From Candidatus Brocadiaceae bacterium (GTDB lineage Bacteria > Planctomycetota > Brocadiia > SM23-32), in assembly GCA_012728835.1 (NCBI GenBank), contig JAAYEJ010000051.1, forward strand, positions 1-62,220: DNA of 62,220 nt, read 5' to 3'. The notes beneath the pieces were generated by a model. It worked only from the letters and a program-made list of their open reading frames with translations, was not told the DNA's origin and did no database searches. A program made the translations under genes and the position numbers. Of this stretch, positions 18,992 through 30,795 are shown piece by piece (within the stretch, counting starts at the first letter, position 1; each line of letters opens with the position of its first letter).

Positions 18992-19792
18992 ATGCTCAGC
19001 AAGCGCATCATCGTCTGTCTGGACGTGCGGGACGGCAAGACGACCAAGGGCGTCCGCTTCCAGGGCAACGTGGACGTGGGCGACCCCGTGGCCATGGCCG
19101 GCGACTACTACGAGCACGGAGTCGACGAACTGGTCTTCTACGACATCGGCGCCTCGCCCAGCCATGCCGACATCATGATCGACGTCGTGCGGGAGGTCGC
19201 CGGCCGGATCGCCATCCCGTTCTCGGTCGGGGGCGGCCTCCGGTCGGTCGACGACATGCGGCGCGTCCTTCTGGCCGGAGCCGACAAGGTGAGCATCGAC
19301 ACGGCGGCCGTTCGGAACCCGGCGCTCATCGGCGAGGGCGCCGCGCGCTTCGGCAGCCAGTGCATCGTGGTCGGCATGCAGGTCAGGCGCGTCGGCCCCT
19401 CCGTCCCCAGCGGCTACGAGGTCTACATCGAGGGCGCGCGCACGCCCACGGGGCTGGATGCACTGGAGTGGGCGCGCCGCGTGCAGGACCTGGGCGCCGG
19501 GGAGGTCTGTGTGAACTCCATCGACGCCGACGGCACGAAGGCCGGCTACGACGTCGAGATCACGCGCCGGATCAGCGACGCCCTGCACATCCCCGTCATC
19601 GCCAGCGGCGGGGCCGGCGAGCCCGCGCACCTGGCCCGCGTGTTGACGGAAGGCAGGGCCGACGCGGCGCTGATCGCGTCCATGGTCCACTTCGGCACGC
19701 ACACGATCGGGGACATCAAGGCGTTCCTGGCCGCCCGCGGCATACCGGTCCGCCCGGCGTGGTCGCAGGCCGGCATCGAGAGGACAACGTGA
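18992..19792 (+). CDS. hisF: Imidazole glycerol phosphate synthase, cyclase subunit
   Basis: The 266-residue (beta/alpha)8 barrel closes the imidazole ring of IGP. Its catalytic aspartates appear in [15 protein letters not shown] and [13 protein letters not shown]. Phosphate-binding loops are seen in [23 protein letters not shown] and [10 protein letters not shown]. It pairs with HisH directly upstream. A GTGA overlap with the DUF1846 gene suggests coupling to that protein of unknown function. Confidence 0.95.
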   Translation: MLSKRIIVCLDVRDGKTTKGVRFQGNVDVGDPVAMAGDYYEHGVDELVFYDIGASPSHADIMIDVVREVAGRIAIPFSVGGGLRSVDDMRRVLLAGADKVSIDTAAVRNPALIGEGAARFGSQCIVVGMQVRRVGPSVPSGYEVYIEGARTPTGLDALEWARRVQDLGAGEVCVNSIDADGTKAGYDVEITRRISDALHIPVIASGGAGEPAHLARVLTEGRADAALIASMVHFGTHTIGDIKAFLAARGIPVRPAWSQAGIERTT

Positions 19793-21306
19793 ACGCGACC
19801 ATCGGATTCGACAACGAACGGTACCTGGAGGAGCAGGCCCGCGCGATCCTGAGCCGGGTGGAGCGATTCGACCGCAAGCTCTACCTGGAGTTCGGCGGCA
19901 AGCTCCTCTTCGACTACCACGCTTCGCGCGTCCTGCCGGGCATCGACCCGAACGTGAAGATGCGCCTGCTGGGGCAGTTGCGCGAGAAGGCCGAGATCCT
20001 GCTCTGCGTGCACGCCGGCGCCATCGAACGGCGCAAGATCCGGGCGGACTTCGGCATCACGTACGACGCCGACGCGATGAAGTTGATCGACGAACTGCGG
20101 GAACGCGCCATCGAACTCCGCGCCGTCGTGATCACGCGCTACGCCGGCGAGCCGGGAGCGCGCGTCTTCAGGAACCGGCTCGAGCGCGCGGGCGTGCCCG
20201 TCTGCGTGCACGGCGCCACCCGGGGCTATCCGAGCGACGTGGACCGCATCGTCAGCGCCGAAGGTTACGGGGCGAACGAGTACATCTCCACCTCCAGGCC
20301 GCTGATCGTCGTGACCGGCCCCGGCCCCGGCAGCGGCAAGCTGGCCACCTGCCTGAGCCAGATGTATCACGACCATCTGCACGGAATCCGCTCGGGATTC
20401 GCCAAGTTCGAGACGTTCCCGATCTGGGACCTGCCCCTGAACCACCCGGTCAACGTGGCCTACGAGGCGGCCACGGCCGAACTGGCCGACGTGAACATGA
20501 TCGACCCGTTCCACCTGGAGGCCTACGGAAAGACCGCCGTCAACTACAACCGCGACGTCGACGCGTTCCCCGTCCTGCGCAGCATCCTGGAACGCATCAC
20601 CGGCGGCGACCCCCTCTACCGCTCCCCCACGGACATGGGCGTCAACATGGCGTCCCGCGGCATCGTGGACGGCGCGGTCGTGGCCGAGGCCGCCCGCCAG
20701 GAGGTCATCCGGCGCTACTTCCGCTACTCCGCCGAGTACGTCATGGGGCTGGTCGACCAGCCCGCCGTGGAACGCACCCGGCGCCTGATGCAGGCCCTGA
20801 GCCTGCGTCCGGAAGACCGCACAACCGTCGAACCGGCCCGGCAGGCGGCCCGCGACGCCCAGGCGACCGCAAAAGGCGATGCCGGCATCTGGTGCGGCGC
20901 GGCCATCGAGCTGAAGGACGGGGCGATCGTGACCGGCAAGAACTCCCCCATCATGCACGCAGCCTCCAGCCTGGTGCTCAACGCCGTCAAGCACCTCGCC
21001 CGCGTGCCCGACGAGATCCACCTGCTGGCGCCGGCCCTGATGGAGGCCGTCGGCCGGCTCAAGATCGACGTGCTGGGCCAGGCCAGCGTCAGCCTGGACG
21101 TGGAGGAGACGCTGACCGCCCTGGGCATCAGCGCCGCCACCAGCCACGTGGCGCAGGTCTGCGTCGAGCAACTGAAGAACCTCAGGGGCTGCGACGTGCA
21201 CCTGACGCACATACCGACGCCGGGCGACGCCGCCGGACTGCGCCGCCTCGGCGTGTACGTGACCAGCGGCGCCGCCTTCGCCTCCAGGGGCCTTTTCGTC
21301 CCGTGA
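19789..21306 (+). CDS. DUF1846 (UPF0371) family protein
   Basis: The 505-residue protein matches the UPF0371/DUF1846 family by overall length and conserved blocks: [12 protein letters not shown] at the N-terminus, [21 protein letters not shown], and [22 protein letters not shown], which looks like a nucleotide- or phosphate-binding loop. Structures of the family exist, but its biochemical role is not settled to my knowledge. The GTG start overlaps the hisF stop (GTGA), so it belongs to the hisHF unit. I infer a link to phosphorylated metabolites only from context. Confidence 0.88.
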   Translation: MNATIGFDNERYLEEQARAILSRVERFDRKLYLEFGGKLLFDYHASRVLPGIDPNVKMRLLGQLREKAEILLCVHAGAIERRKIRADFGITYDADAMKLIDELRERAIELRAVVITRYAGEPGARVFRNRLERAGVPVCVHGATRGYPSDVDRIVSAEGYGANEYISTSRPLIVVTGPGPGSGKLATCLSQMYHDHLHGIRSGFAKFETFPIWDLPLNHPVNVAYEAATAELADVNMIDPFHLEAYGKTAVNYNRDVDAFPVLRSILERITGGDPLYRSPTDMGVNMASRGIVDGAVVAEAARQEVIRRYFRYSAEYVMGLVDQPAVERTRRLMQALSLRPEDRTTVEPARQAARDAQATAKGDAGIWCGAAIELKDGAIVTGKNSPIMHAASSLVLNAVKHLARVPDEIHLLAPALMEAVGRLKIDVLGQASVSLDVEETLTALGISAATSHVAQVCVEQLKNLRGCDVHLTHIPTPGDAAGLRRLGVYVTSGAAFASRGLFVP

Positions 21307-21324
21307 TTCCCTCTTGCGCGGTGC

Positions 21325-21353
21325 TTGCGCAGGGCGGGCCGCTTGCGTAGAAT
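21325..21353 (+). promoter_or_regulatory. Predicted promoter of pyrG
   Basis: TTGCGC (21325-21330), 17 bases, TAGAAT (21348-21353), 40 bases before the pyrG start. Confidence 0.6.
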
Positions 21354-21392
21354 CCCGCCATTCGGTTCCCCGGCCGCATTCGGATGGGCGCA

Positions 21393-23030
21393 ATGACAAA
21401 GCACATATTCGTGACCGGCGGTGTTTGTTCCTCCCTCGGCAAGGGCCTGAACGCCGCGAGCATCGGGCTCCTGCTGGAGCGACGCGGCCTGCGCGTCCGC
21501 CTCCAGAAGCTGGACCCCTACGTGAACGTGGACCCGGGCACGATGAACCCCTACGAGCACGGCGAGGTCTACGTGACCGACGACGGCGCCGAGACGGATT
21601 TGGACCTGGGCCATTACACGCGCTTCACCGATGCACCGCTGAACCGCGACTCCAACGTCACCACGGGAAGCGTCTACCAGGCCGTGATCGGGAAGGAACG
21701 ACGCGGCGAGTTCCTCGGCAAGACCGTCCAGACGATCCCCCACGTCACGGCGGAGATCAAGTCGCGCATCCGTCGGCTCGACGGCCCTGACGTCGACGTC
21801 GCCATCAGTGAGATCGGGGGCACCGTGGGCGACATCGAGGGGCTGGCATTCCTGGAAGCCATCCGGCAGTTCGGGCACGAGTGCGGCCACGGCAACGTGC
21901 TGTACGTGCACCTCACGCTGCTCGTCTACGTGCGCGCGGCCCAGGAGCTGAAGACGAAGCCCACGCAGCACAGCGTCGGCACGCTGCGCCAGATCGGCAT
22001 CTTCCCGGACGTGCTTGTCTGCCGCACCGAAGTGCCCATGGAGCCGGACCACCGGGAGAAGGTGGCGCTGTTCTGCAACGTCGAGCCGGAGTGCGTCATC
22101 GAGGAACTGGACGCGAAGCCGAACATCTACCAGATCCCGCTGATGCTCAGGAAGCAGGGGCTGGACGCGCTCATCTGCGACAGGCTGGGCCTGCCGCCGG
22201 GCCGCAGCAACCTGCAGGCGTGGCGGCGCATGCTCAAGGCACTCGACGAGCCCGCGGCGTCGGTCGAGGTCGCCGTCGTGGGCAAGTACATCAGCCGCCA
22301 GTCCGCCTACGAATCCGTCTACGAGGCGCTCCGGCATGGCGGGATCGCCCATCGGGCCCGCGTGGACGTGCGACGGGTCGAATCGGAGGACGTGGAGGCC
22401 CGCGGGGCCGAGGCCTGCCTGGACGGCGTGCACGGCGTGCTGGTGCCCGGCGGCTTCGGCGTCCGGGGCATGGAGGGCAAGATCCGGGCCGTGCGCCATG
22501 CCCGCGAGCACGGGATCCCGTACTTCGGCATCTGCCTGGGGATGCAGTGCGCCGTGATCGAGTTCGCCCGGAACGCCTGCGGACTGGCCGACGCCGACTC
22601 GGCCGAGTCCCGCCCCGACACGCCGTGCCCCGTCGTCAGCCTGATGGAGGAGCAGAAGAAGGTCTCCGGCCTGGGCGGCACGATGCGCCTGGGCGCTCAG
22701 CCCTGCGTTCTGACGCGGGGTTCGCGGGCGCGGCGGCACTACGGGCGCCGCGAGATTCGCGAACGCCACCGGCACCGGTATGAGTTCAACAACGCCTACC
22801 GCGACGCGCTGACGTCCCGCGGGCTCCGCTGCACGGGGCTGTATGCCGAGCACGACCTGGTCGAGATCGTGGAGCTGGAGGGCCACCCCTGGTTCGTGGG
22901 GGTGCAGTTCCACCCGGAGTTCCTGAGCAAGCCGACGGCGCCGCACCCGCTGTTTGCGGGGTTCATCGGGGCCGCACTCGCACACGCCGGCGCGGCCGGT
23001 GGCCGTCAGGAGCCGCTCAACGGCAGGTAG
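21393..23030 (+). CDS. pyrG: CTP synthase
   Basis: CTP synthase aminates UTP to CTP with ATP and glutamine. The N-terminal synthetase domain holds the P-loop [10 protein letters not shown] (9-18), the [11 protein letters not shown] block and ETDLDLGHY; the C-terminal glutamine amidotransferase has C381 in GICLGMQ and the later FHPEF. The P-loop usually reads GGVVSSLGKG, so the Cys at position 12 is unusual. An ATG at 21384 is three codons upstream; I take 21393 because homologues begin MTK-IFVTGG. Length is 545 residues. The 3' end overlaps the convergent cysteine desulfurase gene by 25 bases. Confidence 0.95.
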   Translation: MTKHIFVTGGVCSSLGKGLNAASIGLLLERRGLRVRLQKLDPYVNVDPGTMNPYEHGEVYVTDDGAETDLDLGHYTRFTDAPLNRDSNVTTGSVYQAVIGKERRGEFLGKTVQTIPHVTAEIKSRIRRLDGPDVDVAISEIGGTVGDIEGLAFLEAIRQFGHECGHGNVLYVHLTLLVYVRAAQELKTKPTQHSVGTLRQIGIFPDVLVCRTEVPMEPDHREKVALFCNVEPECVIEELDAKPNIYQIPLMLRKQGLDALICDRLGLPPGRSNLQAWRRMLKALDEPAASVEVAVVGKYISRQSAYESVYEALRHGGIAHRARVDVRRVESEDVEARGAEACLDGVHGVLVPGGFGVRGMEGKIRAVRHAREHGIPYFGICLGMQCAVIEFARNACGLADADSAESRPDTPCPVVSLMEEQKKVSGLGGTMRLGAQPCVLTRGSRARRHYGRREIRERHRHRYEFNNAYRDALTSRGLRCTGLYAEHDLVEIVELEGHPWFVGVQFHPEFLSKPTAPHPLFAGFIGAALAHAGAAGGRQEPLNGR

Positions 23031-24472
23031 GCGTCGTAGTTGATGTCGCAGCCGCTGGGCACGTAGTCGTGGTGCTGGGGGTGAAGCACGTACTCGGTCC
23101 GCGGACCGTCCCGGAGGATCGCCCGCAGGGCCTCGACGAACCGGTCGATCTCCTCCTCCGTGTTGTAGACGCCCAGGCTGGCCCGGACGAGCCCCGGAAC
23201 GCTGGAGTGATCGCCCTGCACGAGGCGCAGGACGGCGGCCTGCTCCTCGCCCGGGGAGACGTTCAGCAGCTCGCGCACGTACGGCTGGGCGCAGAAGCAA
23301 CCGTTGCGCACGCCGATCCCCCACTCGTAGCCGAGCACCGCCGCCAGCAGGCCGTGGCTGTAGCCCTCGGCCTCCAGGGCGAAGACCCCCAAACGGTCGA
23401 CGGCCAGGTCCGGATCGGTCCTGCCGAACACGCGGAGGCCGTCGACGGACAGCAGGCCCGCAAGGAGCCGTCGCGTCAACGTCCGCTCGTGCTCCGCCAC
23501 CTCGTCCATGCCCACCTGCCGGAACACCTGGACGGCCCGGGCCAGCGCGAGCACGCCGAGCAGGTTCGGCGTCCCGGCCTCCTCCCTCTCGGGAAGGCCC
23601 AGCCAGAACACGTTCTCGTCCGTCACCGCGTGCACGGCCCCGCCGCCGACGACGTCCGGATGGGTGTCGCCGAAGACGTCGCACCGTCCGGCCAGCACGC
23701 CGCAGCCGAACGGGGCGTGCATCTTGTGCCCGCTGAAGACGACGAAGTCCACGCACTCAGGGTCATACGGATCGCCCAGCTCGAAGGCCCGATGCGGGAC
23801 CAGTTGCGTGGCGTCGAGCGCGAAGAGCGCCCCGTGGGCATGCGCGATGCGTGCCGCCTGGCGGAAGGGCGGCAGGTTGCCCGTCACGTTGGAGGCGCCG
23901 CTGCAGGTCACCAGGCGCACACGGCCGGCGTGCTTGCGCACGCGCGCCTCCAGGTCCGCCATGTCGAGCGTGCCGTCGGAACGGTTGATCCTCGCCACCT
24001 CGATCCGGCAGCCGCTGCATCGCCACGGAAGCAGGTTCGAGTGGTGCTCCATATGCGTCGTGACCACGACGTCGTCCGGCTGCAGGCGCAGACGGGAGGC
24101 GAGCTTGTTGAGCGAGTGCGTGGCGTTCTGCGTGAACACGAGGCACTGCTCGCTGGCGCGGGCGCCGATGAAGTCCGCCACAATGTGCCGGCAGACGTCG
24201 TAGACGCGGGTGGACAGCAGGGACTTGAACCCCGTCCCGCGGTGGATGCTCGAGTAGTACTGCTGGTACTGCTCGACGCAGTCGACGACCGGCGCGAACG
24301 CCGGCGTGGTGGCCGCGTTGTCGAGGTTGACGTAAGGCACCGAGGAGCCGTCATAGAGCGGCACCACGGCATCCACACCGGCCACAAGTGCGCGCAGCCC
24401 CGCCGCGCTGCACACGGCCGCAGGCGACGCATCGCCCAGGCCGCACCGCGCAATCAGTTCGCCTTCGGCCAC
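23006..24472 (-). CDS. SufS/CsdA-like cysteine desulfurase (class V aminotransferase)
   Basis: This PLP enzyme of aminotransferase class V has [13 protein letters not shown] near residue 46, the PLP lysine K250 in [10 protein letters not shown], and the catalytic cysteine region GCFCAQPYV (about 391-399), consistent with a cysteine desulfurase of the SufS/CsdA group. [12 protein letters not shown] is a strong SufS-type signature. The protein has 488 residues, with a 45-residue N-terminal extension and about 40 extra residues at the C-terminus compared with SufS. No suf genes flank it. The GTG start at 24472 follows GGAG. It could instead be an isopenicillin epimerase-like enzyme, but the HME-HH and Cys motifs favour desulfurase. 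Confidence 0.8.
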   Translation of the reverse strand: MAEGELIARCGLGDASPAAVCSAAGLRALVAGVDAVVPLYDGSSVPYVNLDNAATTPAFAPVVDCVEQYQQYYSSIHRGTGFKSLLSTRVYDVCRHIVADFIGARASEQCLVFTQNATHSLNKLASRLRLQPDDVVVTTHMEHHSNLLPWRCSGCRIEVARINRSDGTLDMADLEARVRKHAGRVRLVTCSGASNVTGNLPPFRQAARIAHAHGALFALDATQLVPHRAFELGDPYDPECVDFVVFSGHKMHAPFGCGVLAGRCDVFGDTHPDVVGGGAVHAVTDENVFWLGLPEREEAGTPNLLGVLALARAVQVFRQVGMDEVAEHERTLTRRLLAGLLSVDGLRVFGRTDPDLAVDRLGVFALEAEGYSHGLLAAVLGYEWGIGVRNGCFCAQPYVRELLNVSPGEEQAAVLRLVQGDHSSVPGLVRASLGVYNTEEEIDRFVEALRAILRDGPRTEYVLHPQHHDYVPSGCDINYDAYLPLSGS

Positions 24473-24508
24473 GCTTCGACTCCAGCAGAAAGCCGGTGCC
24501 GCCGGCGG

Positions 24509-25060
24509 TCAGACGCCGGCGGTCTCGACTTCCGAGCGCACGTCATCGCCCGAGAGGTCGAACGTCGTGAACCCCAGGATGAGGTCGGGCAACTGACCGA
24601 ACTTGCAGTTGAGCGTGAAGCCCAGCCAGCCGAAATGGAACATCTTGGGGCAGTTGACCCGTTGCCTGGCCGGCGGCCTCGGCCCGAGTGCCAGCCCGAG
24701 CGGGCCCACCCTCCACGCATCGGGCGTCCCGGGGTCGTCCGGAGCGAACTCCTCCCCGTAACCGAAGCGCTCCTTCCCCCACAGAAGCACGCCGCAGGCG
24801 CGCTGGCGCACGGGCACGGCGCCCGTCCGGCCGCCGCCCATCCCGTGCAGCGTGCCCTCCACGTTGGCGTAGCCCACGGGCAGGACGTTCAGAAAGCCTA
24901 CGTAGAACGCAAAGGCCGGTTTCGACGTGGTGGTGACGCCGACGTCGAAGAAGTCCTTCACGTCATTGCGCCGATTCGCCCAGTAGTTGCCGCAACCGGT
25001 CGAGGACGCCATGATGCCCAGAAGCCCCAGCAACGCCCACGTACGAACACTTGCCTTCAT
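24509..25060 (-). CDS. Lipoprotein of unknown function
   Basis: The 183-residue protein starts with a lipoprotein signal peptide: basic start MKASVRTW, a hydrophobic core, and lipobox SSTGC with Cys at about residue 22. It is probably anchored to the envelope. The mature part begins NYWANRRNDVKDFFDVGV and contains VLPVGYANVEGTLHG and a WLGFTLNCKFGQ block; I do not recognise a named family, though such short lipoproteins with RxNDxxDxFxxG sequences occur in planctomycetes. The frame is open back through the tRNA region to 25231, but ATG 25060, preceded by AGGGG, is preferred over that shadow. A second ATG is two codons upstream at 25066. Confidence 0.75.
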   Translation of the reverse strand: MKASVRTWALLGLLGIMASSTGCGNYWANRRNDVKDFFDVGVTTTSKPAFAFYVGFLNVLPVGYANVEGTLHGMGGGRTGAVPVRQRACGVLLWGKERFGYGEEFAPDDPGTPDAWRVGPLGLALGPRPPARQRVNCPKMFHFGWLGFTLNCKFGQLPDLILGFTTFDLSGDDVRSEVETAGV

Positions 25061-25201
25061 CAGCATGCCCCTGAGGAAAGTAAGAGGCCAACCCTCCAGG
25101 TCGGATTCGATCTTGCAGCCACCACACTGCAGGCGCGCCCGACCCATCCGGCGACTGATGGGCTGGACGCGTCCCGAACAGATCGGAGTCAGACGGACGA
25201 A

Positions 25202-25278
25202 TGGTACGCCCGGAGGGATTCGAACCCCCAACCTATGATTCCGTAGACCATTGCTCTATCCAATTGAGCTACGGGCGC
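25202..25278 (-). tRNA. tRNA-Arg (anticodon ACG)
   Basis: The minus strand folds as a cloverleaf with anticodon loop CTACGGA, acceptor stem GCGCCCG/CGGGCGT, and encoded CCA at 25204-25202. The first acceptor pair is G-U rather than G-C. ACG would be read as ICG after deamination. Confidence 0.95.
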
Positions 25279-25309
25279 ACCGGATCGGCTGTTCGTCGTC
25301 CACTCGATC

Positions 25310-25338
25310 ACTCTACCCGCACCGGCCCCGTCTGTCAA
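25310..25338 (-). promoter_or_regulatory. Predicted promoter of tRNA-Arg(ACG)
   Basis: Minus-strand TTGACA (25338-25333), 17 bases, TAGAGT (25315-25310). Confidence 0.65.
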
Positions 25339-25427
25339 CGGACAACGGCCCCTCGCCTGTGGCATGATGGCCATGTGCGCGGTTCCCTTCTTCCGGCTGC
25401 GGTCAGCGCGAGCGCCCCGGCCGCCGC

Positions 25428-25456
25428 TTGCCCTGCGAGGGCGCCGGGCATACACT
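25428..25456 (+). promoter_or_regulatory. Predicted promoter of the Gfo/Idh/MocA gene
   Basis: TTGCCC (25428-25433), 17 bases, TACACT (25451-25456), with the start codon 38 bases downstream. Confidence 0.55.
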
Positions 25457-25493
25457 GTTCCGGAGAGCACAGAACCCGAATCGGAGGCTCACG

Positions 25494-26492
25494 ATGGCCA
25501 CGGCCCCGGGCGTCGGCGTGATCGGAATCGGCGTCTTCGGCAGGCTCCATGCCCGCGTCTGTGCCGAATCGGACCGTTTGCGTCTGGCCGCCGCCTGCAG
25601 CCGACGCGAGGCCAGTGTGGCCCCCCTGGCGGAGCGCTACGGGGTCTGGACCACCACGGACTACAGGGAGCTTGTTGCGCGGCCGGATGTGGACATCGTC
25701 ATCGTCTGTTCGCCCGACGGGCTGCACTGCCGTCATGGCGTCGCCGCGCTCGAGGCGGGCAAGCACGTGTTCGTCGAGAAGCCGATGGCCGTCACCGTCC
25801 CGGAGTGCGACCGCATGATCGAGGCGGCCGAGCGCAGCGACGTGCGCCTGACCGTCGGGCAGATCCTGCGGTTCGTGCCGCGGTATGCGGCCGCGCGCGA
25901 GCGCATCGCGGCGGGCGAGATCGGCCGGATCATCCATATGTACGCCCGCCGCAACAACACCCTGGCGGCGGCCCGGCACACCCTGGGCACCACGACGCCC
26001 GTCTTCCGGCTCGGGTCGCACGACCTCGATTTCATGCTCTGGTGCGCCCACTGCCCCGTCGTCTCGGTCTACGCCCGGCAGGTGAATCGACTCCTGAAGC
26101 CCGAGGAAGGGCCGGACTGCGTGCTGTCCCTCCTGACCTTCGCCGACGGCGCCATCGCCGCCCTGGAGACCAGCCACGCCCTGCCCGAAGGCTCCCCCTC
26201 GGTGATGAGCGCCCTGTTCGAGGCCGTCGGCACCGAAGGGAGCCTCGAGATCGACGGCGCCTGGGACGGGATGGAGATCGTGGCCGACGGCCGCCTGCAG
26301 ATGGGGTCCGCCAGGCCGGTGCGCGGCCGCATCGTGGGCCCGATCGTGGACGAGATCGCCGACTTCGCCCGGTGCGTGCGCGAAGGCACCCCACCCGCCG
26401 TGACGCCTGAAGAAGCCCGAGAGGTCGTCCGCGTCGTCTGCGCGATCCACGAGTCCGCGCGTTCGGACCGGCCCGTGGAACTGCCCGTCTGA
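25494..26492 (+). CDS. Gfo/Idh/MocA-family NAD(P)-dependent oxidoreductase
   Basis: The N-terminal Rossmann fold begins VGVIGIGVFGRLHARV, followed by the family's dinucleotide-binding pattern with DIVIVCSPDGLHCRHGVAAL and the lysine motif VFVEKPMAV. The C-terminal half is the typical alpha/beta domain with SHDLDFM. The substrate may be an inositol or sugar; specificity cannot be read from the sequence. ATG 25494 has CGGAGG 6 bases upstream; an in-frame ATG at 25428 overlaps the -35 box and is rejected. Length is 332 residues. It is convergent with the NDH-2 gene. Confidence 0.9.
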   Translation: MATAPGVGVIGIGVFGRLHARVCAESDRLRLAAACSRREASVAPLAERYGVWTTTDYRELVARPDVDIVIVCSPDGLHCRHGVAALEAGKHVFVEKPMAVTVPECDRMIEAAERSDVRLTVGQILRFVPRYAAARERIAAGEIGRIIHMYARRNNTLAAARHTLGTTTPVFRLGSHDLDFMLWCAHCPVVSVYARQVNRLLKPEEGPDCVLSLLTFADGAIAALETSHALPEGSPSVMSALFEAVGTEGSLEIDGAWDGMEIVADGRLQMGSARPVRGRIVGPIVDEIADFARCVREGTPPAVTPEEAREVVRVVCAIHESARSDRPVELPV

Positions 26493-26502
26493 GGGCCGGT
26501 CA

Positions 26503-27735
26503 TCAAGGACTCCCTTCGCCTCCGTTCGCCGTCGCCCGCCTTGGGATTGTGCGCATCAGGTCGCGGATCAGTGCCTGGCGCATGCGCCCGTCCCACGAGC
26601 GCAGTGCGCACATGAAGTAGTGCAGCACGCCGGGCAGCCGACCGCACACGGGGCGGCCGAGGACCTCCCCCGCCGCACGGCCGGGGGCGAGCGGGACGAC
26701 GTAACCGGGATCGGACGGCGCAAAGGCAAGCAGGTCGCGGTCGGTCAGACTCCGGACCGCGTTCTCGGCGGCGCAGCGCCCGCCGGCAATCGCGAACGGC
26801 ACCGACATGCGCAGAGGGGCCCGGCCGCCGGGGAGGAAGGCCCCGGCCACGTCGCCGGCTGCGAAGACGCGCTCCGCACCCGACAGTCGCAGGTACCTGT
26901 CGACGGCCAGGCGGCCTCCGGCCGTCCGCTCGCCGTCCCACCCGGCCACCGCCGGCCCGGGCGCCACGCCGGCGCACCAGACGGCGGCGGCCTCGTCGAA
27001 CACCGTGCCGTCCGAGAGGCGCACGGCGGCGCCCACGCCCCAGGACTCGACCCACGTCCGCGTGCGCACGTCGACGCCGAGGCCGCCAATCAGGTCCAAT
27101 GCCCATCCTCGAATCTCGGGGGCGCAGGCTCGCAGCACCTCGGCAGACCTCTCGACGAGCACGATCGGGCAGCGGCGGCCCAGATCCGCGTATCCGCATC
27201 CGAGCGTCCGCGTGGCCAGCACCGCGAGCTGCCCGGCCAGCTCGAAACCCGTGTAGCCTCCTCCGACCACGATCAACGCCCTGCGTGCCGACGTCTCCGC
27301 CCGCAGCAGCGCGAGCGTCCTGGCGCGCACATCGCGGCCGTCGCGCAGGTCCTTCAGCCCGGGAACCCGCACGCGGGCCTCCGTATCGCCGAAGTAGTTC
27401 GTCTCGCATCCGAGCGCGAGGACCAGGGCGTCCCCGCGGACGGTGCCCTCCTCGGTATGGACCCGGCAGCCGCCCGGATCGACGCCCCGGACGGTTGTGC
27501 GGCGGTATTCGACGCCGAGTCGGCGGCAGTGCTCGGCCAGGGGATGGGCGAGCGCGCGTTCGCGCACGCGCCCGCCGACCAGATCGGGCAGCAGGGGCGA
27601 GAAGACGGCCCGGGCACGGCGGTCCATGAGCCGGATCGTCCACCCCGCCCCGTGGCGCCGCAGCGTGCGCGACAGCCTCTCGGCCGCCGCCAGCCCGGCG
27701 AAGCCGCCTCCGAGCACCAGTATGCGTCGCTGCAT
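26503..27735 (-). CDS. Type II NADH dehydrogenase-like FAD/NAD(P)-binding oxidoreductase
   Basis: The protein has two dinucleotide-binding motifs: ILVLGGGFAGLAAAERLSR (FAD) at the start and ALIVVGGGYTGFELAGQL (NADH) near residue 170, and the FAD-site FAAGDVAGAFLP late in the sequence. That is the layout of NDH-2 and related sulfide:quinone reductases, peripheral membrane enzymes feeding electrons to quinones. The two redox cysteines of SQR are not evident, so NDH-2 is favoured. ATG 27735 gives 410 residues; the frame extends to 27765. It follows lon by 47 bases and is likely part of the stress operon. Confidence 0.82.
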   Translation of the reverse strand: MQRRILVLGGGFAGLAAAERLSRTLRRHGAGWTIRLMDRRARAVFSPLLPDLVGGRVRERALAHPLAEHCRRLGVEYRRTTVRGVDPGGCRVHTEEGTVRGDALVLALGCETNYFGDTEARVRVPGLKDLRDGRDVRARTLALLRAETSARRALIVVGGGYTGFELAGQLAVLATRTLGCGYADLGRRCPIVLVERSAEVLRACAPEIRGWALDLIGGLGVDVRTRTWVESWGVGAAVRLSDGTVFDEAAAVWCAGVAPGPAVAGWDGERTAGGRLAVDRYLRLSGAERVFAAGDVAGAFLPGGRAPLRMSVPFAIAGGRCAAENAVRSLTDRDLLAFAPSDPGYVVPLAPGRAAGEVLGRPVCGRLPGVLHYFMCALRSWDGRMRQALIRDLMRTIPRRATANGGEGSP

Positions 27736-27782
27736 CGGCCCCCCCCGGCGTGTGCGGGCGCCCAACCGGCCGGCGGACCCGC

Positions 27783-30263
<2,481 letters not shown>

Positions 30264-30288
30264 CGGTTGCCCTGCTCGACAAGCGCCC

Positions 30289-30738
30289 CTACAGCCGGAT
30301 CTTCACGGACAGGATGTGCACGACCGGCTGCCCCACCTTGGGCAGCATCACCGAGAGGAACCCGTCCTCATAGCGCCATCGTGCCGCGTGCGGGTCATAG
30401 GCCCTCTGCACGACGACCCGCCGCTCGAAGTAGCCGTTGCGGATCTCCATCTGGTGATAGGCCCGCACGTTCCTCAGGTCGGCCGGCCGGCGCACGCCGC
30501 AGATGGTGACCGCCTCGCCGTTGAAATGAACGGCGACCTGGCTGGCGCGGATGCCCGGCAGGCACATCTTGATCACGACGTCCCGCTCGGTCTCGTACAC
30601 GTCCGTCGGCGGATGCCAGACGTCGGCGTGCGGACTCCGCATGCTCCGGACGATGCTCTCCAGGTCATGCAGCAGTCGCGGGACATTCCGGTCGTCGCGG
30701 GATCCGGCCCTCACGGCACCGCCTGACTTCGTCTGCAT
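30289..30738 (-). CDS. Small heat-shock protein (Hsp20/alpha-crystallin family)
   Basis: The 149-residue protein has an alpha-crystallin domain over about residues 40-149, with PPTDVYETERDVVIKMCLPG and AVHFNGEAVTICGVRR as beta strands and YHQMEIRNGYFERRV before the final DGFLSVMLPK. It is an ATP-independent holdase binding unfolded proteins. The typical C-terminal IxI anchor is weak (ILSVKIRL). It sits between dnaJ (57 bases) and lon (25 bases) in one unit. Confidence 0.88.
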   Translation of the reverse strand: MQTKSGGAVRAGSRDDRNVPRLLHDLESIVRSMRSPHADVWHPPTDVYETERDVVIKMCLPGIRASQVAVHFNGEAVTICGVRRPADLRNVRAYHQMEIRNGYFERRVVVQRAYDPHAARWRYEDGFLSVMLPKVGQPVVHILSVKIRL

Positions 30739-30795
30739 TGCCGCGCTCCTGTGGCGCTGCCCGTCGCTGCCCCGCGCTGCGGCCGGTCCGCTCCG

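Noticed and set aside
20724-23756. 1010-residue minus-strand open frame
   Set aside because: Antisense to DUF1846 and pyrG; no motifs and strong support for the plus-strand genes.
25061-25231. Upstream extension of the lipoprotein frame through tRNA-Arg(ACG)
   Set aside because: The first residues (GVRIPPGVP) come from reading the tRNA 3' end; the lipoprotein signal peptide starts at 25060.
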